From Liolophura sinensis (taxonomy: Eukaryota; Mollusca; Polyplacophora; Chitonida; Chitonidae), in assembly GCF_032854445.1 (NCBI RefSeq), contig NC_088296.1, positions 26,986,667 to 27,050,666 on the forward strand: DNA of 64,000 nucleotides, in the 5' to 3' direction. The notes beneath the pieces are model-generated. The model was not told where the DNA came from. It ran no database searches and saw nothing but the letters and a program-made list of their open reading frames with translations. This document shows, piece after piece, positions 58,001 through 64,000 of this stretch. Positions within the stretch are counted from its first letter, which is position 1. Each line of letters opens with the position of its first letter. Position numbers and translations under genes: made by a program.

Positions 58001-61000
58001 AGTTGAAGTTAGCAGCTAGTTGAGTGTAGAATATCTATCAGACTGGGATCTGAAAGTGTTGTTCCAAGCAAATACCATTACGACGATACTTTACAAACCG
58101 TACGTGGCGGACGGTTTCCATACTGATTTCACTCATTCATTGTGTTTTTCCATCATCACTGAGAACCGTCGACTGCTTCTCTGCGTGACACCGTCCTAAG
58201 TTCTTACTGTACATGCTGTCTTACTTCTTTAGTGCTTTGTGTTGAGTGTTGTTTTAGGAATTGGCCTTGCGATTGTAGACCTGGAACGTCAATTTTGTCT
58301 GTCGGCCACGACGCCTAGATTTTACCTGTACATGTACCACGTCCTACATAGCATCAACTGAACTGTTTCTAGTTGCACTGATGGCGTATAGCGGAAAGTA
58401 CTGAACATGATAGCCTGTTGCTGAAAAATTTTCCATTCTTTTCCAGGAATTGACTTCAAAGTTAAGACGATTGAATTAGATGGGAAGCGAATCAAACTCC
58501 AGATATGGTAAATATTACTCGTCTTCATTTTTTTATCTCCTAGTCCAAACTGAAATAGGGGCATGGCCTCACCAACTGGAGACCGCCCGTCCATCTGTGC
58601 TTTTCTTTTAAAGTCTCACTCTCTTGAACGTTGGCCTTTACCACATGTACAGTTAGGAATTGACAACACTCCTGCTTATTTTCTCCAGTGACCTTGATCA
58701 ATTTTCCAAGATAAAATAAGTTACATTTTATGATTTATTTATTTGATTGTTGTTTTACGCCGTACTCAAGAATATTTCACTTATACGACGGCGGCCAGCA
58801 TTATGGTGGGCGAAAACCAGGCAGAGCCCAGGGGGAACCCACGACCATCCGCAGGCTGCTGGAAGACCTCGCACGTAAAGTCGGAGAGGAAGCCAGCATG
58901 AGCTGGACTTGAACTCACAGCGACCGCATTTGTGAGAGACTCCTGGGTCATTACGCTGCTTTAGTGCCCTAGCCAACTAAGTCAGGGAGGACCTGCATTT
59001 ATGACCTGTTGTAAATGTAGACACGACGTATACATAACGTTGGATTTTCACCTTTAACCAGATTTTCTGTTAGTACAGTTTGTGTAGAAGAACCTTATAG
59101 TTTCCGTAAATAAACGTTGTATTCAGCCCTATAGCTCTCATCATATCTTCCTAGTGGCCATTACTTCTATTTTGTTCGGCCTACCTTGAATGGTGATTAT
59201 ACAGTAGGGTCGGAACGGTTAAGCCTTGGTACATTGCGAGACAGGCGTAGAAAAATATCAACTGCTGTGTTTATACGGGACAGTTGACAAGCTCAGCGAT
59301 GAAACGTGTGGTTACGGTAAATGCCAGCAGTGTGTTACACCGCTTTAGGCTACTGGGCAAATATAACTCGTTTATAATTTACTAAACAGTATATAAATTA
59401 TGATATTTTGCGTCGTTTAAGCTTTTCATTGTGCGTTTATATTGGTCAATTATGTGTCACTGAAGCAATTATGGAAAGGTTGTTAAATGATTTCAGCGAA
59501 CATCATGTAAATAACGAATTCTACAGAACGACGTCATACAGCAATTAGATAAACAAATATCAAAATCATACCTGTTGTGGCTTAGCCAGCCTTCATGCCA
59601 GGCACTTCCGATAGATTGTTCTGTCTGGGAAACAGACAAAGCCGACTTCTGTACATGTACCATACAAACATGTGTTGTGGCATAGTCAACCGGACACTTC
59701 CGCTAGATGGTTCTGTCTGGGAAACAGACAAAGCCGACTTCTGTACATGTACCATACCAAAATGTGTTGTCTCATAATCAGCCTTCATGCCAGGCACTTC
59801 CGCTAGATGGTTCTGTCTGGGAAACAGACAAAGCCGACTTCTGTACATGTACCATACCAAAATGTGTTGTGGCATAGTCAACCAGACACTTCCGCTAGAT
59901 GGTTCTGTCTGGGAAACAGACAAAGCCGACTTCTGTACATGTACCATACCAAAATGTGTTGTGGCATAGTCAACCAGGCACTTCCGCTAGATGGTTCTGT
60001 CTGGGAAACAGACAAAGCCGACTTCTGTACATGTACCATACCAAAATGTGTTGTGGCATAGTCAACCAGGCACTTCATCTAGATGGTTCTGTCTGGGAAA
60101 CGTACAAAGCCGACTTCTGTACGTGTACCGTACCAGAATGTGTTGTGGTATAGTCAGCCTTCATGTCAGGCTCTTCCGTTAGATGGTTCTGTCTGGGAAA
60201 CAGACAAAGCCGACTTCTGTACATGTACCATACCAAAATGTGTTGTGGCATAGTCAACCAGACACTTCCGCTAGATGGTTCTGTCTGGGAAACAGACAAA
60301 GCCGACTTCTGTACATGTACCATACCAAAATGTGTTGTGGCATAGTCAACCAGGCACTTCATCTAGATGGTTCTGTCTGGGAATTGGACAAAGCCGACTT
60401 CTGTACGTGTACCGTACCAGAATGTGTTGTGGCATAGTCAGCCTTCATGTCAGGCTCTTCCGTTAGATGGTTCTGTCTGGGAAACAGACAAAGCCGACTT
60501 CTGTACATGTACCATACCAAAATGTGTTGTGGCATAGTCAACCAGACACTTCCGCTAGATGGTTCTGTCTGGGAAACGGACAAAGCCGACTTCTGTACAT
60601 GTACCGTACCAGAATGTGTTGTGGTATAGTCAGCCTTCTTGCCAGGCACTTCCGCTAGATGGTTCTGTCTGGGAAACAGACAAAGCCGACTTCTGTACAT
60701 GTACCATACCAAAATGTGTTGTGGTATAGTTAGCCTTTTTGCCAGGCACTTCCGCTAGATGGTTTTGTCTGGGAAACGGACAAAGCCGACTTCTGTACAT
60801 GCACCATACCAAAATGTGTTGTGGCATAGTCATCCAGGCACTTCCGCTAGATTGTTCTGTCTAGGAAACAGACAAAGCCGAATTCTGTACGTGTACCATA
60901 CCAAAATGTGTTGTGGTATAGTTAGCCTTCTTGCCAGGCACTTCCGCTAGATTGTTCTGTCTCGGAAACAGACAAAGCCGACTTCTGTACATGCACCATA

Positions 61001-63375
61001 CCAAAATGCGTGGTGGCATAGTCAGCCTTCATGTCAGGCTCTTCCGTTAGATGGTTCTGCTGGGAAATAGACAATGCCGACTTCTGTACATGTACCATAC
61101 CAAAATGTGTTGTGGCATAGTCAACCAGACACTTCCGCTAGATGGTTCTGTCTGGGAAACGGACAAAGCCGACTTCTGTACATGTACCGTACCAGAATGT
61201 GTTGTGGTATAGTCAGCCTTCTTGCCAGGCACTTCCGCTAGATGGTTCTGTCTGGGAAACAGACAAAGCCGACTTCTGTACATGTACCATACCAAAATGT
61301 GTTGTGGTATAGTTAGCCTTTTTGCCAGGCACTTCCGCTAGATGGTTTTGTCTGGGAAACGGACAAAGCCGACTTCTGTACATGCACCATACCAAAATGT
61401 GTTGTGGCATAGTCATCCAGGCACTTCCGCTAGATTGTTCTGTCTAGGAAACAGACAAAGCCGAATTCTGTACGTGTACCATACCAAAATGTGTTGTGGT
61501 ATAGTTAGCCTTCTTGCCAGGCACTTCCGCTAGATTGTTCTGTCTCGGAAACAGACAAAGCCGACTTCTGTACATGCACCATACCAAAATGCGTGGTGGC
61601 ATAGTCAGCCTTCATGTCAGGCTCTTCCGTTAGATGGTTCTGCTGGGAAATAGACAATGCCGACTTCTGTACATGCACCTTACACCTTATAGCACGTGCG
61701 ACGCTCTCCATGTTCGCTTTATACCAGCACCTATACTAGCAGATTTTGTACAGAAATCTTGAACAACGCCGAGATCACTGGGGCCACGGTGATGAGGCAG
61801 GAAGTGATGTCAGAAAACACGATAATACTTTATACATATCCATTCTCTTTATCCATAAAGCGCGCTTAACATTATTCTAATCAACACCTCCAACAGTTGA
61901 TAAACCCTCAAACAGTTTTATTTTATTATACAATTGAGCTAATTTAACTGAGATAACCGGGTCATACGACCAGATTATGAGTGAATTAGCTCAATTATTC
62001 AACTCAGATTTTTGAGTCAGTTGACCCGAACTTTTCTCTCGGTGTAGTTTCGCAGGAGGACACAAGAGGTGTCTCAAATGCCTAAAGAAAAACCCTCCGC
62101 GCGTCGCACAGGCTTCAGAGGTTGAGCGTGTCTAGTCGTGGCAGTGATGTAAAGCGAGCGTAGAGAGCGGCCTATATATTGTGCTCCTGTACTCGTATTA
62201 ACAGTGCAGTGCCAGTAGACTCAACTTGATCGTTTGTCCCGTCAAATGCTGTTTTGGTCCACTCGCTTGACAACCGCATGGCTAGATCACGTGTTCACAC
62301 GAGATTTCTGGTCGCTCTTCGGTATTAGAAAATGTAGCTTTCGTGGATTTAATTCCGAAAGCCTTTTTGTTGCATCAGTTCCTCTCACATACATGTACCG
62401 GAACTAAGTGGCAGAAATATTAACTTCGTTGAGGACTTCCCGGACGTCATCTCTTCATGTGTAAAATAAGCGTTTATGTAAACGTCTTAATGAAGCTCTT
62501 ATCTAGTTTTTAACACATAGAAATAGCTACACTTAAAAACTTCTGCCAGCTTGTTCCCCTTGTGATATATGCACCTAATGCAAAATCAGATATGTGCACG
62601 ACATGTATGTAGCGGCCACGGAACATCGTATGGAAGTGCATCCGCTACTTCTGGCGTTTATTGTAGTTCCATATGAGCTAGGATTAGTCGGCAACGTAAA
62701 AACAACATTACACTGAAGGACGGGACTTTGTAAGGGAGGCCTTTGTACGTCAGTTTTCTGCCCTCATATGGTACTTTATTTTCTTGTGTTAACACGTTTC
62801 GGGTCAGTTTCATGGGCCAACCAGAGTTCTGGGACTAAACAACAGACCTTGGGCAACTGAAGTTACTGGTATTATTCTTAAGTTCACTGCTGTTGGTGAG
62901 CGGGCTTGTTCAAAGTTAATTTCGACATCTATTCTGAATGATAGGAATACAAATATGCTTTATATTTATAGTTTGACATTTTTAGTGTTAAATTTTGTAA
63001 AATATGGTCACAATATCTTATCACATGTCGGATATTATGCAGGTTGTAAGATACAATTAAAGTACCCGGTCTTTAACATTTTTAATGCGGTACCCAACAC
63101 CTAAAAGTCTTCAGATGACGTAGAACATTTTGTAAGCGTTTTATAAAGTGTTAAATTTCTGACACTGCAGAAAGTGTTAACCAAACATTATAAATGCTTG
63201 CACTCTGTCAATATTTTGGATTTAACAATATTGAAGTTATTTATGTAAAATTTGAGTTTTAAGACCGAACAAATAAATCAAATATAATATTCCTTCTATT
63301 CTATCTATTACCAGGGACACGGCGGGCCAGGAGAGATTCCGGACTATAACAACTGCCTACTACAGAGGGGCTATG
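44643..63375 (+). CDS. RAB8: Rab8-type small GTPase, first three coding exons (gene continues to the right)
   Basis: Rab8 directs exocytic vesicle traffic from the trans-Golgi and recycling endosomes to the plasma membrane and cilium (family knowledge). Exons 44643-44766, 58447-58507 and 63315-63375 join to 82 residues with correct phases. Landmarks are [10 protein letters not shown], which lines up residue for residue with the Rab8 N-terminus; the P-loop GDSGVGKT (15-22); switch I TTIGIDFK (39-46) with the effector Thr; [13 protein letters not shown]; and [20 protein letters not shown] (63-82), which I recall as the same as in Rab8. Gln67 and Thr72, the latter the position phosphorylated by LRRK2 in human Rab8, are in place. 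The C-terminal half (NKxD, SAK, prenylated Cys) is outside the window. Rab10 and Rab13 are less likely because [11 protein letters not shown] and [10 protein letters not shown] are Rab8-like. Confidence 0.9.
44886..45270. repeat. 55-bp tandem array, 7 units
   Basis: Units begin ATGGTCACATTTGTGGATGA at 44886, 44941, 44996, 45051, 45106, 45161 and 45216, exactly 55 bp apart. It lies in Rab8 intron 1. A lone diverged unit with GATGAAACCGGTGGTGAGCA lies at about 45765-45815, 0.5 kb away. Confidence 0.9.
45345..45572 (-). mobile_element. SINE family 3 with tRNA-Leu/Ser-like head
   Basis: On the minus strand it begins GGTGGACGAGTGGTTTAAGG (box A-like), then CGGGTTCAATCCC (box B). It is followed by about 150 bp of body. 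No acceptor stem or cloverleaf is intact, so it is not a tRNA gene. Confidence 0.6.
45573..46539. other. Rab8 intron 1, no gene seen
   Basis: AT-rich sequence with the diverged 55-bp unit near 45790. No exon, SINE or array can be supported. Confidence 0.5.
46540..46683 (-). mobile_element. SINE family 1, 3' half
   Basis: Close to consensus: ATTTATTTGACTGGTGTTTT, ACGCCGTACTCAAGAATATT, CGGCCAGCATTATGG and GCAGACCTTCCCACGTACG. The tRNA head is absent. Confidence 0.85.
46876..47025 (+). mobile_element. SINE family 2 with tRNA-like head
   Basis: The head has CTGGCCTAATAGAACGTCC and box B GGGATCAAACCCCGG. The body has AAAGACTTTATAAAAATGG and GCCTGGCACTCAGCACAGAG. It is shared with 43822 and 53942. 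Confidence 0.65.
47026..47529. other. Rab8 intron 1, no gene seen
   Basis: No ORF, SINE or array can be supported here. Confidence 0.5.
47530..48063. repeat. 24-bp tandem array, about 22 units
   Basis: The unit reads TACATGCAGGTATAGCTG plus 6 more bases. The period is exactly 8 codons, so the array is open on both strands (8-residue repeats HAGIAERV on plus, TCMYTLSY on minus). It lies in Rab8 intron 1. No codon bias or splice context suggests that it is translated. Confidence 0.92.
48066..48793. other. Rab8 intron 1, no gene seen
   Basis: Unique AT-rich sequence. No exon or repeat family recognised. Confidence 0.5.
48794..49055. repeat. 31-bp tandem array, about 8 units
   Basis: Units with GGGTCTGTCCAGGTGTAAAT at 48825, 48856 and 48887 are spaced 31 bp apart. 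Units become diverged to the right. Confidence 0.85.
49286..49532. repeat. 22-bp tandem array, about 11 units
   Basis: Unit ACATTGCATGTGACTGTTAC plus 2 bases, with ACAC/ATAG variants alternating between units. Confidence 0.9.
49533..51069. other. Rab8 intron 1, no confirmed gene
   Basis: Holds one minus-strand ORF of unknown meaning (listed separately). Nothing else can be supported. Confidence 0.4.
50611..50988 (-). other. ORF of 125 codons, unknown; weak gene candidate
   Basis: The only long intronic ORF that is not made of tandem repeats. It has no low-complexity runs ([19 protein letters not shown] is a plausible helix) but no motif I recognise and no visible splice or promoter context. 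It could be a fragment of an old transposon or a chance frame. Confidence 0.2.
51070..52735. repeat. 61-bp tandem array, about 27 units
   Basis: Units with GTTACATGTATTTGTGCTTG recur every 59-63 bp, with CCCTTGTTCCCGGTGACTGG and TATATGGCCGG between them. Variants (AACTGGTATATATTGCCGGA, TTGTCAC) recur, which suggests block duplications. Rab8 intron 1. Confidence 0.95.
53034..53370. repeat. Degenerate array of about 27 bp units
   Basis: Recurring TTTCCTGTCAGATGGG and TTTCCTGAAAGTTGGGATC blocks. A 181-codon plus-strand ORF (52849-53394) crosses it only because the period keeps the frame. The sequence at 52849-53033 is less repetitive but contains related blocks. Confidence 0.7.
53829..53879 (+). 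mobile_element. SINE family 1, tail fragment
   Basis: Contains CTTGAGTACGGCGTAAAACA, then CCAATCAAATGAATAAATAA. Only the 3' end is present. Confidence 0.7.
53942..54085 (+). mobile_element. SINE family 2, near full length
   Basis: Box B-like TGGTTCGAGTCAC, then AAGACTTTAGGTAAGACG, and the tail TGAGTACGACGTTAATTCCC ending in AAGCACTC. Confidence 0.6.
54430..54578. repeat. About 149-bp direct repeat, left copy
   Basis: It starts with an A run, then ACGAACTCATGATCTC, GAAATGTCAATGTC, and ends GTGGCGAAAAATCCTGAA. The right copy is at 54681-54830, about 250 bp away, with few mismatches. Confidence 0.85.
54681..54830. repeat. Direct repeat, right copy, flanked by an 11-bp duplication
   Basis: The copy is bounded by GGTTGCATTAA at 54670-54680 and again at 54831-54841, which looks like a target-site duplication. 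The left copy has no such flanks. The element has an A run at its left end and no inverted ends that I can see. Confidence 0.75.
54931..55010. repeat. (AT)n microsatellite, then short (GT)n
   Basis: About 33 AT dinucleotides followed by ATGTATGTGTGTGTG. Length is likely polymorphic and prone to sequencing error. Confidence 0.97.
55102..55335 (-). mobile_element. SINE family 1, near full length
   Basis: On the minus strand: a head with GGTTAGCACGCCAACACCG (box A region), box B AGTTCAAGTCCAG, then GGTTCCCCCCGGGCTCTG and CTTGAGAACAGCG. The head ends at about 55335. Confidence 0.85.
55567..55690 (-). mobile_element. SINE family 1, 3' part
   Basis: Contains TTATTTGATTGGTGTTTTAC, GTCGGACTCAAAAATATT and GTCCAGCATTATAGC. 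It is diverged from consensus. Confidence 0.8.
55848..56290. repeat. Diverged array related to the CARNMT1 intron 6 repeat
   Basis: Phrases CACCAGACATGACACC, GTATACTGACACCAGA and CACCCAGTCACC recur at about 30-40 bp. They match the units and especially the worn edges of the arrays at 2265-3945 and 24075-25655. Units here differ much more from each other. Rab8 intron 1, plus orientation. Confidence 0.75.
56300..57494. other. Rab8 intron 1, no gene seen
   Basis: Unique sequence. The plus ORF at 56460-56690 has no recognisable motif. Confidence 0.5.
57495..57905. repeat. 23-bp tandem array, about 17 units
   Basis: Unit GTAGTGTATGTCTATACCGA plus AAA. Units are variable (GCATGTTTGCGCTG, ACATGTCTACACC). 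Confidence 0.9.
57906..58446. other. 3' end of Rab8 intron 1
   Basis: Unique sequence ending in the acceptor CATTCTTTTCCAG. No other feature is seen. Confidence 0.6.
58447..58507 (+). CDS. RAB8: Rab8-like exon 2
   Basis: After TTTTCCAG it reads [19 protein letters not shown] and two bases of Trp; 61 nt, donor GTAAAT. Both split codons (Gly42, Trp62) are restored by the neighbouring exons. Confidence 0.92.
58734..58993 (-). mobile_element. SINE family 1, full length
   Basis: The best full-length copy. On the minus strand it has a tRNA-like head with CTTAGTTGGCTAGGGC, box B GAGTTCAAGTCCAG, the middle CCTGCGGATGGTCGTGGG and the tail GGCGTAAAACAACAATCAAA. Rab8 intron 2. Confidence 0.88.
58994..59579. 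other. Rab8 intron 2, no gene seen
   Basis: Unique AT-rich sequence. Confidence 0.5.
59580..61690. repeat. 92/100-bp tandem array, about 22 units
   Basis: Units contain GCTAGATGGTTCTGTCTGGG, AAACAGACAAAGCCGACTTC and TGTACATGTACCATACC. Two unit types alternate, 92 bp (CAACCAGACACTTCC) and 100 bp (CAGCCTTCATG). Each unit has a TGTCTG/CAGACA stem around a 5-base loop and a GTACATGTAC palindrome. A block near 60500-61100 recurs 583 bp to the right. Rab8 intron 2. Confidence 0.95.
61734..61818 (-). mobile_element. Short element matching the indel at 81-250, part 1
   Basis: Reverse complement of about 81-150: it shares TTTTGTACAGAAAT, a TGATGAGGCAGGAAGTGAT-like block and GTCACTGG-like bases. It is a small dispersed repeat with no coding content. 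Confidence 0.6.
61932..61996. repeat. 13-bp perfect inverted repeat with 39-nt loop
   Basis: AATTGAGCTAATT at 61932-61944 pairs with AATTAGCTCAATT at 61984-61996. It may be an end of a small transposon. Confidence 0.7.
62125..62180 (+). mobile_element. Short element matching the indel at 81-250, part 2
   Basis: TCGTGGCAGTGATGTAAAGC, then GAGCGTAGAGAGCGGCCT. This matches about 150-200 in the same orientation, while part 1 is inverted. Confidence 0.5.
63315..63375 (+). CDS. RAB8: Rab8-like exon 3
   Basis: After TTACCAG it completes Trp62 and reads [20 protein letters not shown], ending in phase 0 at ATG|GTATGG. It contains the G3 motif DTAGQ and switch II. The next exon is not found before position 64000. 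Confidence 0.93.
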
Positions 63376-63540
63376 GTATGGAGCTCTTGAGAGTTCTTTT
63401 TCCCCCTTATTTTTATACATACATTTTCTCCCTTTATTGTGTATAGAGGCTTTCGTTGAGTCAAATTTGAATACAACACGTGTTGCTCGAGCGATATGGA
63501 TGATAGATCGATTACACGTTATTCTGCTACTCACTATTAA

Positions 63541-64000
63541 TGATTCTGTCCATTAAGGATGACGTGGCTTATACTAGCCAAGCTATATCATGCTACTCAC
63601 CGTCCATCAAGGACGACGTGGCTTATACTAGCCAAGGTTTATCATGCTACTCCCTGTCCAACAAGGACGACGTGGCCTATACTAGCCAAGCTTTATCATG
63701 CTACTCACCGTCCATTAAGGACGACGTGGCTTATATTAGCCAAGCTTTATCATGCTACTCACCGTCCATCAAGGACGACGTGGCCTATACTAGCCAAGCT
63801 TTATCATGCTACTCACTGTCCATCAAGGACGACGTTGCTTATACTAGCCAAGCTTTATCATGCTACTTGCCGTCCATCAAGGACGACGTGGCTTATACTA
63901 GCCAAGCTTTATCATGCTACTCGCCGTCCATCAAGGACGACGTGGCTTATACTAGCCAAGGTTTATCATGCTACTCACCGTCCAACAAGGATGACGTGGC
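63541..64000. repeat. 54-bp tandem array, about 8 units, runs off the window
   Basis: Units with CATGCTACTCACCGTCCATC, AAGGACGACGTGGC and TTATACTAGCCAAGC start at 63589 and 63643 and continue every 54 bp. Rab8 intron 3. Confidence 0.93.

Larger units (their letters stand above)
61691..63314. other. 3' part of Rab8 intron 2
   Basis: Apart from the short elements listed, unique AT-rich sequence ending in the acceptor CTATTACCAG. No exon is seen. Confidence 0.5.

Noticed and set aside
59582-61711. Many 60-120-codon ORFs on both strands
   Set aside because: They are the 92/100-bp array read in different frames; identical peptides recur every few units.

Overview
The window is eukaryotic, and most likely from a mollusc or a close lophotrochozoan. 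The genes are split by GT-AG introns, coding density is very low, and the introns carry several tRNA-derived SINEs. The commonest SINE resembles the V-SINE/RUDI type that I associate with molluscs; this is from memory and was not searched. Simple and tandem repeats are extremely abundant. There are no operons, rRNA genes, CRISPR arrays or convincing tRNA genes.

Two protein genes can be read exon by exon. (1) A complete carnosine N-methyltransferase gene (CARNMT1) lies on the minus strand, from its ATG at 42279 to its stop at 21451. It has 8 coding exons and a predicted 387 residues. (2) The first three coding exons of a Rab8-type small GTPase lie on the plus strand, at 44643-44766, 58447-58507 and 63315-63375. 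The gene runs off the right edge. The two genes are head to head, with about 2.4 kb between their start codons and a CpG-rich block just upstream of the Rab8 start. An exon-like plus-strand segment at 16811-16961 belongs to a gene I do not recognise.

Layout. Positions 1-16513 hold a second copy of CARNMT1 exons 7, 6, 5 and 4 with their introns, ending inside a 40-bp minisatellite. Positions 16514-16713 are exactly 200 N. Positions 16714-21400 are mostly non-coding, with the unknown exon, SINE fragments and two triplicated repeats. Positions 21451-42279 are the complete CARNMT1 gene; its part from about 22018 to 39830 matches 1-16513 nearly base for base apart from indels and array length. Positions 42280-44642 are the intergenic region. 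Positions 44643-64000 are the 5' half of the Rab8 gene, with introns of 13.7 kb, 4.8 kb and a third that is incomplete.

The most striking property is the number of unrelated minisatellites. I count about 20 families, with units from 15 to 100 bp. Nearly every intron has its own family, and by summing coordinates they cover roughly 40-45% of the window. The 40-bp array in CARNMT1 intron 3 reaches 7.5 kb and contains a near-exact internal duplication of 44 units. The duplicated CARNMT1 block next to a round-number gap looks more like two haplotypes laid end to end by the assembler than a real duplication. Read depth would settle this. I see no new enzymatic or defence system. The novelty is in repeat biology: arrays grown next to a splice donor, an array grown inside a SINE, and one repeat family shared by introns of two genes.
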